A DNA stretch of 64,000 bases from Nakamurella flavida. Lineage in GTDB: Bacteria > Actinomycetota > Actinomycetes > Mycobacteriales > Nakamurellaceae. Of this stretch, positions 44,466 through 54,407 are shown in pieces. The notes beneath the pieces are model-generated. The model searched no databases, was not told the DNA's origin, and worked only from the letters and a program-made list of their open reading frames with translations. The stretch spans positions 1,511,501-1,575,500 of the forward strand of contig NZ_JAUSQV010000001.1 in the NCBI RefSeq assembly GCF_030811475.1. The letters are read 5' to 3'. Positions within the stretch are counted from its first letter, which is position 1. Every line of letters starts with the position of its first letter. The position numbers were made by a program, and so were the translations under genes.

Positions 44466-45671
44466 TCAGCTCAGGGTCGAGGGGACCGTGATCTCACCCG
44501 AGATGATCTTCGCCTTGTAGTCCTCGAGCTGGGTGGCGATGTCGTCCACGAAGCCGCCGGAGGTGGCGTAGCCGACGCCGCCGTTGGACAGGTCGTAGAC
44601 CTGGGTGCCGGTCAGCGGGCTGCCGTCGGCGACCGACGCGATCATCGCGTAGACGGCGACGTCGACGTTCTTGACCGCGGAGGTCAGGATGACGTCCTTG
44701 ACGTCGGCCAGCGTCGGCAGGTTGTACTGGTCGGAGTCGACGCCGATGGCGAGCTTGCCGGCGGCCTTGGCCGCCTTGAACACACCGGTGCCCGACCCGC
44801 CCGCGGCGGAGTAGACGATGTCCGCGCCGCCGGAGTACTGGCCGTTGGCGATCGTCTCGCCCTTGTCGGGGGCGTTGAAGCCGCTGAAGTCCGGCGGCTC
44901 GGTGATGTAGGTGGCGTCGATCTGGATGTCGGCCTTGACGGCCTTCGCGCCGGCGTCGTAGCCCGCCTCGAAGCTCTGGATGAGCGGGGTGTTGACGCCA
45001 CCGATGAAGCCGATGTGACCGGCCTCGGACTTGAGCGCGGCGGCCGCGCCGACCAGGAACGAGCCCTGCTCGGCGGCGAAGGTCAGCGAGGCCACGTTGG
45101 CCACGTCGGCCAGCGAGGAGTCGTCGACGATGGCGAAGTGCACCTCGGGGTAGGCCGCGGCGACCTGGCCCATGGCGGTGGCGTAGTCGAAGCCCACGGC
45201 GATGATCGTGTTGGCGCCCTGGTCGGCCAGCTGGCTGAGCCGGTCGGTCTTGGCCGACTCGGGCTCCCCGACGGTGGCGGCCAGCTCGGCGACGAGCTCC
45301 ACCCCCTCGGCCGTGGCGGCCTCGACACCACGGGCGGCGGAGTCGGTGAAGGACTGATCGCCCTTGGGGCCGTCGTAGGCCATGCCGAGCTTGACGCTCG
45401 CCGCGTCCCCGGTGATGGCCGGGAACGACTCGACGGCCGACGAGGACGCCGAGCCGGTCGCCGAACCACTGGCCGAACCAGTGGCGGAGCCGGAGGTGGC
45501 GGCGCTGCTGGAGGACATCCCGGAGCCCATGGCCGAGGTGGCACTGCTCGCCGCACTGCTGGCCGCGGACGTCGCCGAGGTCGCGGCGGTGCCGCTCGAC
45601 CCACAGGCGGTGACGACCAGACCGGTCGCCAGCAGCCCGGCGATGAGCTTCAGATGATGAGCTCGACGCAC
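44466..45671 (-). CDS. BmpA/Med-family nucleoside-binding lipoprotein
   Basis: 401 residues from GTG 45671 (GAAGGGAAG upstream). A longer in-frame ATG at about 45815 would push the signal peptide 48 residues inward and is rejected. The signal ends at LVVTAC (Cys23), so it is lipid-anchored outside. A Ser/Ala/Thr/Gly linker rich in ATGSAS-like repeats (about 25-80) is followed by a BmpA domain: VKLGMAYDGPKGDQSFTDSAARG, IAVGFDYATAM, VASLTFAAEQGSFLVGAAAAL, GHIGFIGGVNTPLIQSFEAGYDAGA and GADIVYSAAGGSGTGVF. It captures nucleosides for the ABC importer encoded next on the same strand. Confidence 0.94.
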   Translation of the reverse strand: MRRAHHLKLIAGLLATGLVVTACGSSGTAATSATSAASSAASSATSAMGSGMSSSSAATSGSATGSASGSATGSASSSAVESFPAITGDAASVKLGMAYDGPKGDQSFTDSAARGVEAATAEGVELVAELAATVGEPESAKTDRLSQLADQGANTIIAVGFDYATAMGQVAAAYPEVHFAIVDDSSLADVANVASLTFAAEQGSFLVGAAAALKSEAGHIGFIGGVNTPLIQSFEAGYDAGAKAVKADIQIDATYITEPPDFSGFNAPDKGETIANGQYSGGADIVYSAAGGSGTGVFKAAKAAGKLAIGVDSDQYNLPTLADVKDVILTSAVKNVDVAVYAMIASVADGSPLTGTQVYDLSNGGVGYATSGGFVDDIATQLEDYKAKIISGEITVPSTLS

Positions 45672-45845
45672 GTCTGTACTTCCCTTCGTTGACTCTCTGG
45701 TACCCGGAACGCCGACTCGAGCCCACCGCACGCCGCCCGGCCCGGAGGCCGGCGGGGCGTCCGCGGGGGGAGGACCATGCCGGCGATCGGATGGAGATCG
45801 TCCGGCGGAAGTCATCGTCGGCAGCGACGGGTGCGGATCGACGGG

Positions 45846-45851
45846 ACGCTA
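45846..45851 (-). promoter_or_regulatory. -10-like TAGCGT for the bmpA operon
   Basis: TAGCGT on the minus strand would start transcription near 45839 and give a leader of about 170 bases before the bmpA GTG. The leader is GC-rich with local hairpins (around 45738-45754), but I do not recognise a riboswitch class in it. Confidence 0.35.
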
Positions 45852-46077
45852 CCCGGGGGTATCTCCGGTGGCGACCCCTCCCCGGGTCCGTGACCGAATC
45901 GTGGCCTGCCATCCGCATCCGGTCGCGGACGGCGTCCGGACGGCCCCCCTGGGTCACCGTCCCGCGCCCGGCGCGACCTGCGCCGGGAGCGCCCCGGGCG
46001 GTCCGCCCAGGGCCCTGATCTGGGCGTTGTCCGTCAGGTCACAACAGGCGGATGCGCGGGACATGTGAACCCAGGGT

Positions 46078-46083
46078 TAGCAT
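46078..46083 (+). promoter_or_regulatory. -10-like TAGCAT for the sdh operon in the bmpA-sdhC gap
   Basis: The bmpA-sdhC gap (45672-46240, 569 bases) has no credible gene. TAGCAT here would start an sdh transcript near 46090 with a leader of about 150 bases. A second, closer start is possible. No recognisable Rex or GlxR site was found by eye. The left part of the gap belongs to the bmpA leader and promoter. Confidence 0.35.
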
Positions 46084-46240
46084 CGGAGACAGTTCTCCAA
46101 CCGCCCGATCCGCCCCCTGCCGATCAGCCCAGCCGCCCGTGCCGTGCGCCGTCCCTCATCTGTGGGCAGCCGTGGAGCGGTACTGGTCCTACGGGGTCCG
46201 GACCGGACACCGCCGCCGATGCCGGAGGTCGTTCCCGAAC

Positions 46241-46672
46241 ATGTCCTCATCCACAGCGCTGCGCCCTGGCCAGCGTCTTCCCAAACCCCGCCGGGGTTCG
46301 GTCTACCGCGGTGACGTGGGCATGTGGTCGTGGGTCGCCCACCGGATCACCGGCGTGGCCACCTTCTTCTTCCTGTTCGCGCACGTCCTGGACACCTCGC
46401 TGGTCCGGGTCTCGCCGGAGTCGTACAACCTCATCATCGAGACGTACAAGAACCCGATCGTCAACCTGCTCGAGGTCGGCCTCGTCGGCGCGGTGCTCTA
46501 CCACGCGCTCAACGGCATCCGGATCATGCTGATCGACTTCTGGGCCAAGGGTCCGCGCTTCCAGCGGCAGATGCTCTGGGCCGAACTGGCCATCTGGGTC
46601 GTCGTGATGGTGCCCGGCGTGTACTTCATGCTGGAGCGCACCGTCCGCACCATGTTCGGAGGGGAAGCGTGA
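46241..46672 (+). CDS. sdhC: Succinate dehydrogenase cytochrome b556 subunit
   Basis: 143 residues, three membrane helices (VAHRITGVATFFFLFAHVLDTSL, IVNLLEVGLVGAVLYHALNGIRIM and LWAELAIWVVVMVPGVYFML). Conserved GDVGMWSWVAHRITG near the first helix and the His in VLYHALNGIR fit the haem-liganding SdhC. It anchors SdhAB to the membrane and passes electrons to menaquinone. ATG 46241 has GGAGG about 12 bases upstream. It overlaps sdhD by four bases. Confidence 0.93.
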   Translation: MSSSTALRPGQRLPKPRRGSVYRGDVGMWSWVAHRITGVATFFFLFAHVLDTSLVRVSPESYNLIIETYKNPIVNLLEVGLVGAVLYHALNGIRIMLIDFWAKGPRFQRQMLWAELAIWVVVMVPGVYFMLERTVRTMFGGEA

Positions 46673-47106
46673 CCACCGCCGCCGAGTCCGCCGCCGCCAA
46701 CCGCAGCATCGCGGCCCCCCGGGCGCCCCGCAAGCGGGTTGCCGGCCGCCGCAGCAACTTCGAGATGTACTCCTGGCTGTTCATGCGCCTGTCCGGCATC
46801 GTGCTGGTCGTCCTGGTGCTCGGCCACCTGCTGATCATGAACATCCTGGACGGCGGGGTGCACCGCATCAACTGGGGCTTCGTCGCCGGTCGGTGGGCAT
46901 CACCGTTCTGGCAGATGTGGGACCTGACGATGCTGTGGCTCGCCGAGCTGCACGGAGCCAACGGCCTGCGCACGATCATCAACGACTACGCCCGCAAGGA
47001 CGGAACCCGTTTCTGGCTGCAGATGCTGCTGGGCGCCTCCGTCGTGCTGACCCTGGGGTTGGGCAGCTTCGTGATCTTCACCTTCGACCCGAGCATCGGG
47101 AACTGA
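46669..47106 (+). CDS. sdhD: Succinate dehydrogenase membrane anchor subunit
   Basis: 145 residues from GTG overlapping the sdhC stop; GGAGGGG precedes it. Three helices: LFMRLSGIVLVVLVLGHLLIMNIL (about 38-61), the LTMLWLAELHGANGLRTIINDYARK region with the conserved His and Asp-Tyr, and LLGASVVLTLGLGSFVIFTF. It forms the quinone site and haem pocket with SdhC. It lies 8 bases before sdhA. Confidence 0.92.
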   Translation: MTTAAESAAANRSIAAPRAPRKRVAGRRSNFEMYSWLFMRLSGIVLVVLVLGHLLIMNILDGGVHRINWGFVAGRWASPFWQMWDLTMLWLAELHGANGLRTIINDYARKDGTRFWLQMLLGASVVLTLGLGSFVIFTFDPSIGN

Positions 47107-47114
47107 GGAGCGCC

Positions 47115-48860
47115 ATGCAATTCCATCGTTACGACGTCCTGATCGTCGGCGCCGGCGGAGCCGGGATGCGGGCGGCCATCGAGTCCGGTCCCCGCGCCCG
47201 CACCGCCGTGCTGACCAAGCTGTACCCGACCCGGTCGCACACCGGCGCGGCCCAGGGCGGCATGTGCGCGGCCCTGGCCAACGTCGAGGACGACAACTGG
47301 GAGTGGCACACCTTCGACACCGTCAAGGGCGGTGACTACCTGGTCGACCAGGACGCCGCCGAGGTGATGTGCCGCGAGGCCATCGACGCGGTGCTCGACC
47401 TGGAGAAGATGGGCCTGCCGTTCAACCGGACGCCCGAGGGTCGCATCGACCAGCGCCGCTTCGGCGGGCACACCCGCAACCACGGCGAGGCCGCCGTCCG
47501 CCGGGCCTGCTACGCGGCCGACCGCACCGGGCACATGATCCTGCAGACGCTCTACCAGAACTGCGTCAAGCTGGGCATCGAGTTCTTCAACGAGTTCTAC
47601 GTGCTCGACCTGATGCTGACCGACGGCCCCGACGGCAAGGTCTGCACCGGGGCGGTGGCCTACGAGCTGGCCACCGGCGAGATCCACGTCTTCTCGGCCA
47701 AGTCGATCGTGCTGGCCACCGGTGGCGCCGGCAAGATCTTCAAGACCACGTCCAACGCGCACACCCTGACCGGCGACGGCATGGGGATCGTGCTGCGCAA
47801 CGGGCTGCCGCTGGAGGACATGGAGTTCTTCCAGTTCCACCCGACAGGCCTCGCCGGGTTGGGCATCCTCATCTCCGAGGCCGTCCGCGGCGAGGGCGGC
47901 ATCCTGCGCAACGCCGACGGCGAGCGCTTCATGGAACGGTACGCGCCGACCATCAAGGACCTCGCGCCCCGCGACATCGTCGCCCGGTCGATGGTCCAGG
48001 AGGTCCGCGAGGGCCGCGGTGCCGGTCCGAACAAGGACTACGTGCTGCTGGACGTCACCCACCTCGGCAAGGAGGTGCTGGAGACCAAGCTCCCGGACAT
48101 CGCGGAGTTCTCCCGCACCTACCTGGGTGTCGAGCCGCTGGAGGAGCCGGTCCCCGTCTTCCCCACGTGCCACTACGTCATGGGCGGCATCCCCACCACC
48201 ATCGACGGGCAGGTGTTGGCCAACAACACCGACGTCGTGCACGGGCTGTACGCGGCCGGCGAGTGCGCCTGCGTGTCGGTGCACGGCTCCAACCGGCTGG
48301 GCACCAACTCCCTGCTGGACATCAACGTGTTCGGTCGCCGGGCCGGGCTGGCCGCGGCCGCCTACGCCGCCGACGCGGAGACGGTCATCGCCGACGACCC
48401 GGCCGATCCGGCCGCCAAGACGGTGTTCATGATCGAGAGCATCCGCAACTCCACCGGCACCGAGCGGGTGGCCGAGCTGCGCACCATCCTGCAGAACACC
48501 ATGGACATCAACGCCGCGGTGTTCCGCACGGAGGCCACCCTCAAGGAGGCCCTGGACGACGTGAAGCTGCTCAAGGAGCGCTACGCGAACGTCTCGGTGC
48601 AGGACAAGGGCCTGCGGTACAACACCGACCTGCTCGAGGCAGTCGAACTGGGCTTCCTGCTCGACCTGGCCGAGGTGCTGGTCGTCGGGGCCCTGGTCCG
48701 CACGGAGTCGCGCGGCGGGCACTCCCGGGAGGACTACCCCAACCGGGACGACACCAACTGGATGCGCCACACGATGGCCTACCGGGAGGGTGCGGAGATC
48801 CGCCTCGACTACAAGCCGGTCGTGCAGACCCGTTACCAGCCCATGGAGCGCAAGTACTGA
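47115..48860 (+). CDS. sdhA: Succinate dehydrogenase flavoprotein subunit
   Basis: 581 residues; GAGGAG is 4 bases before the ATG. FAD fold VLIVGAGGAGMRAAI (about 8-22), the covalent-FAD His42 in TRSHTGAAQGG, the substrate-site HPTGLAGLGILISEAVRGEGG near 241-261 and the catalytic Arg region RDIVARSMVQEVREGRG. It oxidises succinate to fumarate at the inner face of the membrane. The stop shares one base with the sdhB start. Confidence 0.97.
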   Translation: MQFHRYDVLIVGAGGAGMRAAIESGPRARTAVLTKLYPTRSHTGAAQGGMCAALANVEDDNWEWHTFDTVKGGDYLVDQDAAEVMCREAIDAVLDLEKMGLPFNRTPEGRIDQRRFGGHTRNHGEAAVRRACYAADRTGHMILQTLYQNCVKLGIEFFNEFYVLDLMLTDGPDGKVCTGAVAYELATGEIHVFSAKSIVLATGGAGKIFKTTSNAHTLTGDGMGIVLRNGLPLEDMEFFQFHPTGLAGLGILISEAVRGEGGILRNADGERFMERYAPTIKDLAPRDIVARSMVQEVREGRGAGPNKDYVLLDVTHLGKEVLETKLPDIAEFSRTYLGVEPLEEPVPVFPTCHYVMGGIPTTIDGQVLANNTDVVHGLYAAGECACVSVHGSNRLGTNSLLDINVFGRRAGLAAAAYAADAETVIADDPADPAAKTVFMIESIRNSTGTERVAELRTILQNTMDINAAVFRTEATLKEALDDVKLLKERYANVSVQDKGLRYNTDLLEAVELGFLLDLAEVLVVGALVRTESRGGHSREDYPNRDDTNWMRHTMAYREGAEIRLDYKPVVQTRYQPMERKY

Positions 48861-49651
48861 TGAGCACCACCGAGATGGTCGACAGCACCGAAGGCATGAT
48901 CGACCGGGAGGACAGCAGCACGTCCATCCCGGAGGGTTCGGTGATGCTGACGGTGAACATCCAGCGCTTCGACCCCGAGGTCGACGACGTCCCGCACATG
49001 GAGACCTACCGCGTCCCGGCCCTGCCGGCCGACCGCTTGCTCAACGTCCTGCACTACATCAAGGGCTACGTGGACGGCAGTCTCACCTTCCGGCGCTCCT
49101 GCGCCCACGGCGTGTGCGGGTCGGACGCCATGCGGATCAACGGCCGCAACCGGCTGTGCTGCAAGGTGCTGGTCAAGGACCTGCTCGGGGACAAGAAGAA
49201 CGAGGTCACCGTCGAGCCCATCAAGGGCCTGCCACTGCTCAAGGACCTCATCGTCGACATGGAGCCGTTCTTCAAGGCCTACCGGGCCGTGCAGCCCTTC
49301 CTGGTCACCCACGGGAACGAGCCGACCCGCGAGCGGATCCAGTCCCCCGAGGACCGCGCCCGCTACGACGACACCACCAAGTGCATCCTCTGTGCGGCGT
49401 GCACGACCTCGTGCCCGGTGTACTGGTCCGAGGACGCCTACGTGGGGCCGGCGGCCATCGTCAACGCCCACCGGTTCATCTTCGACTCCCGGGACGACGC
49501 GGCCCAGGAACGGTTGGAGATCCTCTCCGACGCCGAAGGGGTCTGGCGTTGCCGGACCACCTTCAACTGCACCGAGGTCTGCCCCCGCGGCATCCAGGTC
49601 ACCAAGGCGATCCAGGAGGTCAAGCGCGCGCTGATGTTCCGGCGCGTCTGA
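48860..49651 (+). CDS. sdhB: Succinate dehydrogenase iron-sulfur subunit
   Basis: 263 residues from ATG in a TGATG overlap with sdhA. Cysteines for [2Fe-2S] are in RRSCAHGVCGSDAMRINGRNRLCC (about 77-100). The 4Fe and 3Fe clusters use CILCAACTTSCP (about 175-186) and CRTTFNCTEVCPRGI (about 232-246). The first 28 residues form an acidic extension before the ferredoxin fold. It carries electrons from FAD to the membrane quinone site. Confidence 0.97.
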   Translation: MSTTEMVDSTEGMIDREDSSTSIPEGSVMLTVNIQRFDPEVDDVPHMETYRVPALPADRLLNVLHYIKGYVDGSLTFRRSCAHGVCGSDAMRINGRNRLCCKVLVKDLLGDKKNEVTVEPIKGLPLLKDLIVDMEPFFKAYRAVQPFLVTHGNEPTRERIQSPEDRARYDDTTKCILCAACTTSCPVYWSEDAYVGPAAIVNAHRFIFDSRDDAAQERLEILSDAEGVWRCRTTFNCTEVCPRGIQVTKAIQEVKRALMFRRV

Positions 49652-49669
49652 TCCACGGTCTCCGACCTC

Positions 49670-49698
49670 CACCGCCCCGCCGCGTGCGCGGGGCGGTG
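49670..49698 (+). terminator. Stem-loop after sdhB
   Basis: An 11-base arm (49670-49680) pairs exactly with 49688-49698 around a 7-base loop, 18 bases after the sdhB stop. There is no T-run. It is the likely end of the sdh transcript. Confidence 0.65.
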
Positions 49699-49779
49699 GT
49701 GCATCCGGGGTCGGCAGTCGCGATCGGGTTGCCCGGCCGGGCCCGGAGTGGGCTCACGGGGGCGGGCGGGCCCGGCCGT

Positions 49780-49785
49780 TAGAGT
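49780..49785 (+). promoter_or_regulatory. -10-like TAGAGT for the carboxypeptidase gene
   Basis: TAGAGT ends 8 bases before the ATG at 49794, giving a leader of at most a few bases. No Shine-Dalgarno sequence is present. Confidence 0.45.
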
Positions 49786-49793
49786 CGGCGGCG

Positions 49794-51392
49794 ATGAATC
49801 CGCGCAGGTCCCACCCCGCCCCGTCCGCCCGGATCCGGCGGGGGTGGTGGACGCCGGCCGCGACCCTGCTGCTCGGTTCGGCCCTGGTGCTCGGCTCCGC
49901 CGTGCCGGCCGGGGCCGCCGTCCCGAACACCGATCCGTTCGTCCCGCCCAGCGTGGTCGTGCCCACCCCGTCCTCGGACGACTGCGCGCGCCGGGAACGT
50001 CCCGCCCCGCCGGTGGACACGTCGGAGGATCTGCCGCCCGGGGTCACCGCGCCCGACCCGCTGCCCGTACCGGCCCGCCCGGTCGGCGGTGAGGCCCTCG
50101 GCGGCTGTGGCTCCGTCCTGCCCGCCGATGCGCCCGCCCTGCCCACCGACATCACCGCCCAGGCGTGGCTGATCGCCGATCTGGACACCGGGCAGGTACT
50201 GGCGGCGAAGGACCCCCATGGGCGGTACCGACCGGCCAGCACGCTCAAGCTGCTCACCGCCCAGGTGATGCTGCGGAACCTGACGAACCTCGACCAGGTC
50301 GTCGAGGGCACCGTCACCGACACCGCGCAGGACGGCACCCGGGTGGGCATCGAGCCCGGTGGGCAGTACACCGTCCGGCAGCTGATGACCTATCTGGTGA
50401 TCATCTCCGGCAACGACGCGGCCAATGCGCTGGCCCGGGCCAACGGCGGATTCGACAAGACCATCGCCGACATGAACGCCACCGCCGCCGCGTTGGGCGC
50501 CCTGGACACCCGGGCGGCCACCGTGTCCGGGTTGGACGGGGCCGGGCAGTCGGTCTCCGCCTACGACCTGGCCCTGTTCGCCCGCGCCGACATGGCCACT
50601 CCCCCGTTCCCCGAGATCGTGTCCAGCGTCGACGTCCGCGTCCCAGCCGCCGGGGGCGAGGGGTACATCGCCGCCAACGACAACCAGCTGACCCTGCAGT
50701 ACCCGGGTGCACTGGGGGGCAAGACCGGCTTCACCGACGACGCCGGCAACACGTTCGTGGGCATGGCCGAGCGGGACGGCCGCCGGCTCGTCGTCACCAT
50801 GCTGGCCGGGACCCAGCAACCCCGCCGCCAGTGGATGCAGGCCGCGTCGCTGCTCGACTGGGGCTTCGCCCTGCCCACCACCGTGCCGCCCGTCGGGGTG
50901 CTGGTGAACTCGGCGGCCGAGGCCACCGCGGCGCCGACGACGCCCAGCACCGCGCCACCCGCGACGACGGCGTCGCCGACGGCGGCGGACGACTCCAAGA
51001 GTGCCGGTGCGGCCGCGACCCAGACCGTGACGGGTACGGAACCCACCGACGCCCGGAGCAGCGCGGACTCCTCACCGTCGACCGCCGGCGCGCTGCGCGT
51101 GGTCATCATCCTGGGCGTGGTGCTGCTGCTCCTCGGCGCACTCATCTGGTGGCTGGCCCACCGACGCTCCCGACGGCCCGGTGACGGCACCGCCGCGTCC
51201 GCCGGCGACGGCGGGGGCGGCGCCGATCCCGGCGGACACCGCGGTCACGACCAGAACCCGGACGGGCCGGGCGGTGGACCGGCCGACAGCGGCGGCACCT
51301 CGGACGGCGGCGGGGGCGGCTCGGACGCAGGCGGGACTGGGGACAGCGGTGGCGGCGGGGGCGACGGCGGTGGTGGGGGCGGCGGCGACTGA
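49794..51392 (+). CDS. D-alanyl-D-alanine carboxypeptidase (PBP5-like) with C-terminal helix and Gly-rich tail
   Basis: 532 residues. A signal peptide (about 1-42, ending AVPAGAA) is followed by a Pro-rich spacer, then the serine D,D-peptidase domain with SxxK at Ser149-Lys152 (PASTLK), SGN at 205-207 and KTG at 310-312. It trims terminal D-Ala from peptidoglycan stem peptides outside the cell. After an Ala/Thr/Ser linker comes a membrane helix (VVIILGVVLLLLGALIWWLA, about 432-451), basic HRRSRRP, and a final stretch of about 70 residues made mostly of Gly, Asp, Ser and Pro, probably cytoplasmic. M. tuberculosis dacB1 lies in a comparable place downstream of sdh. Confidence 0.92.
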   Translation: MNPRRSHPAPSARIRRGWWTPAATLLLGSALVLGSAVPAGAAVPNTDPFVPPSVVVPTPSSDDCARRERPAPPVDTSEDLPPGVTAPDPLPVPARPVGGEALGGCGSVLPADAPALPTDITAQAWLIADLDTGQVLAAKDPHGRYRPASTLKLLTAQVMLRNLTNLDQVVEGTVTDTAQDGTRVGIEPGGQYTVRQLMTYLVIISGNDAANALARANGGFDKTIADMNATAAALGALDTRAATVSGLDGAGQSVSAYDLALFARADMATPPFPEIVSSVDVRVPAAGGEGYIAANDNQLTLQYPGALGGKTGFTDDAGNTFVGMAERDGRRLVVTMLAGTQQPRRQWMQAASLLDWGFALPTTVPPVGVLVNSAAEATAAPTTPSTAPPATTASPTAADDSKSAGAAATQTVTGTEPTDARSSADSSPSTAGALRVVIILGVVLLLLGALIWWLAHRRSRRPGDGTAASAGDGGGGADPGGHRGHDQNPDGPGGGPADSGGTSDGGGGGSDAGGTGDSGGGGGDGGGGGGGD

Positions 51393-51477
51393 CCCGCCGG
51401 GTGGCCGTCCTCCTGCTCCGCTGAAGCCGGAGCCGCCCCGCCCCGGACCCGCCCGCCCGGTTCCTGGAGCGGATCGG

Positions 51478-52176
51478 TCAGCGGAGGGTGACCAGGCCCC
51501 GCGGGGTCTGCAGATCGGCCTCGAGGCCGGCCGGGCCCTGGTTCAGCCGCAGCCCGACGCCGAGGGCGTCCAGCACCCGGCGCACGGCGGCGGCCTGGGG
51601 GTGACTGCCCCGCACCTCGACCAGGCTCACCTCGGGCAGCTCGGTCGAGGCGGGATGCAGCGACGTGCCCCAGTCGATGACGAACGGGACGACTCCGTCG
51701 AACGGGGCGGGCACCGGGTAGGCGACGCGCCACTGCACGACGGAGCCGTCGTTGGCGCGCCGGGTCATCGACCGCACCGGCCCGAGATCCGCACCCGCGG
51801 AGAGGGCGGCCCGGGTGGCCAGGTCGAGATCGGCCTGCCGGACCGACCAGGTGGCCAGCCGGGGTGCGACGAGGTCGTCGATCCCGAAGGGCATGACCCC
51901 GGGCCGGTCGGTGGCCCGTTCCTCATCCGGGCCGACGATCTCCAGGTAGTGGCCGGCGCCCAGACCGACCAGGTAGTTGCGGGTGCCGACACCCAGGTGC
52001 CGCCCACCGGGCGACGGCCGGACCCCGGTCCGGGCGTGGAAGTCCTCCACCGTGGCCGACAGCGTCGGCGTGGCCAGCACCAGGTGGTCGAGTTCGACCG
52101 CCACGGCCGGCTGGTCGCCGCTCACCGCCGACCCGGTCTCCACGGACCCGGTCTCCGACCGCCCGACGGGAGTCAT
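51478..52176 (-). CDS. VOC/glyoxalase-like domain protein
   Basis: 232 residues from ATG overlapping the YihY stop by four bases. It opens with VELDHLVLATPTLSATVEDFHARTGVRPSPGGRHLGVGTRNYLVGLGAGHYLEIVGPD (about 28-85), the pattern of the glyoxalase-like domain family with a metal-type His in LDHLV and Glu in YLEIVG. It could be a dioxygenase- or lyase-like metalloenzyme or a binding protein; the substrate is unknown. Preceding residues are a Ser/Gly-rich tail. Confidence 0.8.
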   Translation of the reverse strand: MTPVGRSETGSVETGSAVSGDQPAVAVELDHLVLATPTLSATVEDFHARTGVRPSPGGRHLGVGTRNYLVGLGAGHYLEIVGPDEERATDRPGVMPFGIDDLVAPRLATWSVRQADLDLATRAALSAGADLGPVRSMTRRANDGSVVQWRVAYPVPAPFDGVVPFVIDWGTSLHPASTELPEVSLVEVRGSHPQAAAVRRVLDALGVGLRLNQGPAGLEADLQTPRGLVTLR

Positions 52177-53243
52177 GACCGGCGGCGCCGGGCGGCGCCC
52201 CAACCGGCCACCGCCCCGGCTCCGAGGAAGCCCGCCACCCGGGGGCCGGTGATGCTCGGTCGGACCAGCACGCGCGCCTCCGGGACCTCGTGGTCGTCGA
52301 CGTCCGCCTCCGGTCCGCCGGGTGCGGTGGCGATCCAGGCGCCGACCATCAGGACCATCCGGGCCACCAGGTTGAAGAACAGGAGCAGACCGATGATCGG
52401 ACCGAACGCCGCCCAACTGGCCGAGCCGCTGGAGGACTGCAGGATGAGACTGAGCACCGCCTTGAGGATCTCGAAGAGCACCGCCGCGGCAATGGCCCCG
52501 CGGACCAGCGCCGTGCGGGTGACCTGGTAGCGCTTCCCCGGGAGGGTCTTGTAGACCCACAGGAAGATCAGCACGTCCGCGGCCATGGCCACCAGGATGG
52601 TGATGATGCTGAGCACCGGGGCCAGCCAGGTCCAGTCGTCCAGGCCCAACCACTTCAGCACCTGGGTCTGCACCGCCGTCCCGATCGTCGTGAGAGCGAC
52701 GGTGACGGCCAGCGCGAGCCCGAGACCGACGAGCCGGCCCAGGTCCTTGACCGTCATCAGCACGATGTTGTCGGGCTTGTCGTCCTCGCTCTTCTCGAAG
52801 GTGGGCCGCCAGACCGCCTCGAGGGCCAGCCGGAGATTGGTCATCCACCCGATACCCGAGTACAGGGCGATCAGCAGACCGACGATGCCGACGGACACCC
52901 GCTGGTCGATCGCGGTCGTCAGCACCTCGTTGATCGTCTCGGCCAGCGACGCGCTGGGGATCTGGTCGGCGATGCCCTGGCGCAACTGGTCCAGCAGGCT
53001 CGCGTTGTTCGCCAGCACGAACCCGGCCACCGCGAACAGCACCATGAGGATGGGGATCAGCGCCAGGAACGACAGGTAGGTCAGCGCGGCCGCGAACTGG
53101 TTGCCCAGGCGCTCGCCGAACCGCTCGTTCATCCGCAGCAGGTGCTTGACGCCCTCCCGGGACGCGAAACGCTTGCCCTTGCGGATCGCCTTCGCCTTGG
53201 GGGACGGGTCGAAACCCTTCCGCCGCTGCGTGATGGTCGCCAT
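52173..53243 (-). CDS. YihY/BrkB-family inner membrane protein
   Basis: 356 residues; AGGAGG precedes the ATG. A basic N-terminus and RFGERLGNQFAAALTYLSFLALIPILMVLFAVAGFVL (about 42-78) start the family core, with about six helices and the NIVLMTVKDLGRLVGLGLALAV and WVYKTLPGKRYQVTRTALVRGAIAAAVLFEILKAVLSL segments typical of YihY. The family was once called RNase BN, which is wrong for these proteins; their role is unknown. In M. tuberculosis a YihY gene (Rv3335c) also lies next to trpS. Confidence 0.9.
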   Translation of the reverse strand: MATITQRRKGFDPSPKAKAIRKGKRFASREGVKHLLRMNERFGERLGNQFAAALTYLSFLALIPILMVLFAVAGFVLANNASLLDQLRQGIADQIPSASLAETINEVLTTAIDQRVSVGIVGLLIALYSGIGWMTNLRLALEAVWRPTFEKSEDDKPDNIVLMTVKDLGRLVGLGLALAVTVALTTIGTAVQTQVLKWLGLDDWTWLAPVLSIITILVAMAADVLIFLWVYKTLPGKRYQVTRTALVRGAIAAAVLFEILKAVLSLILQSSSGSASWAAFGPIIGLLLFFNLVARMVLMVGAWIATAPGGPEADVDDHEVPEARVLVRPSITGPRVAGFLGAGAVAGWGAARRRRS

Positions 53244-53343
53244 GCTGCCTCCTGATGCGCACCCGCCGGACTGCGTCCAGTGTGCCGCCGTGATGGATCG
53301 GACCGCTGTCGAATCACCGCCGGACCGAGGGGCCCGGCACGTC

Positions 53344-54390
<1,047 letters not shown>

Positions 54391-54407
54391 TCACCCACCC
54401 GCCGGGG

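Noticed and set aside
45672-45815. Upstream ATG giving a 449-residue BmpA
   Set aside because: It would bury the lipoprotein signal peptide 48 residues from the N-terminus; GTG 45671 has a Shine-Dalgarno site and a proper signal.
46052-46240. Extension of sdhC upstream to 46052 or beyond
   Set aside because: The added residues have no SdhC similarity; the usual length is reached from ATG 46241.
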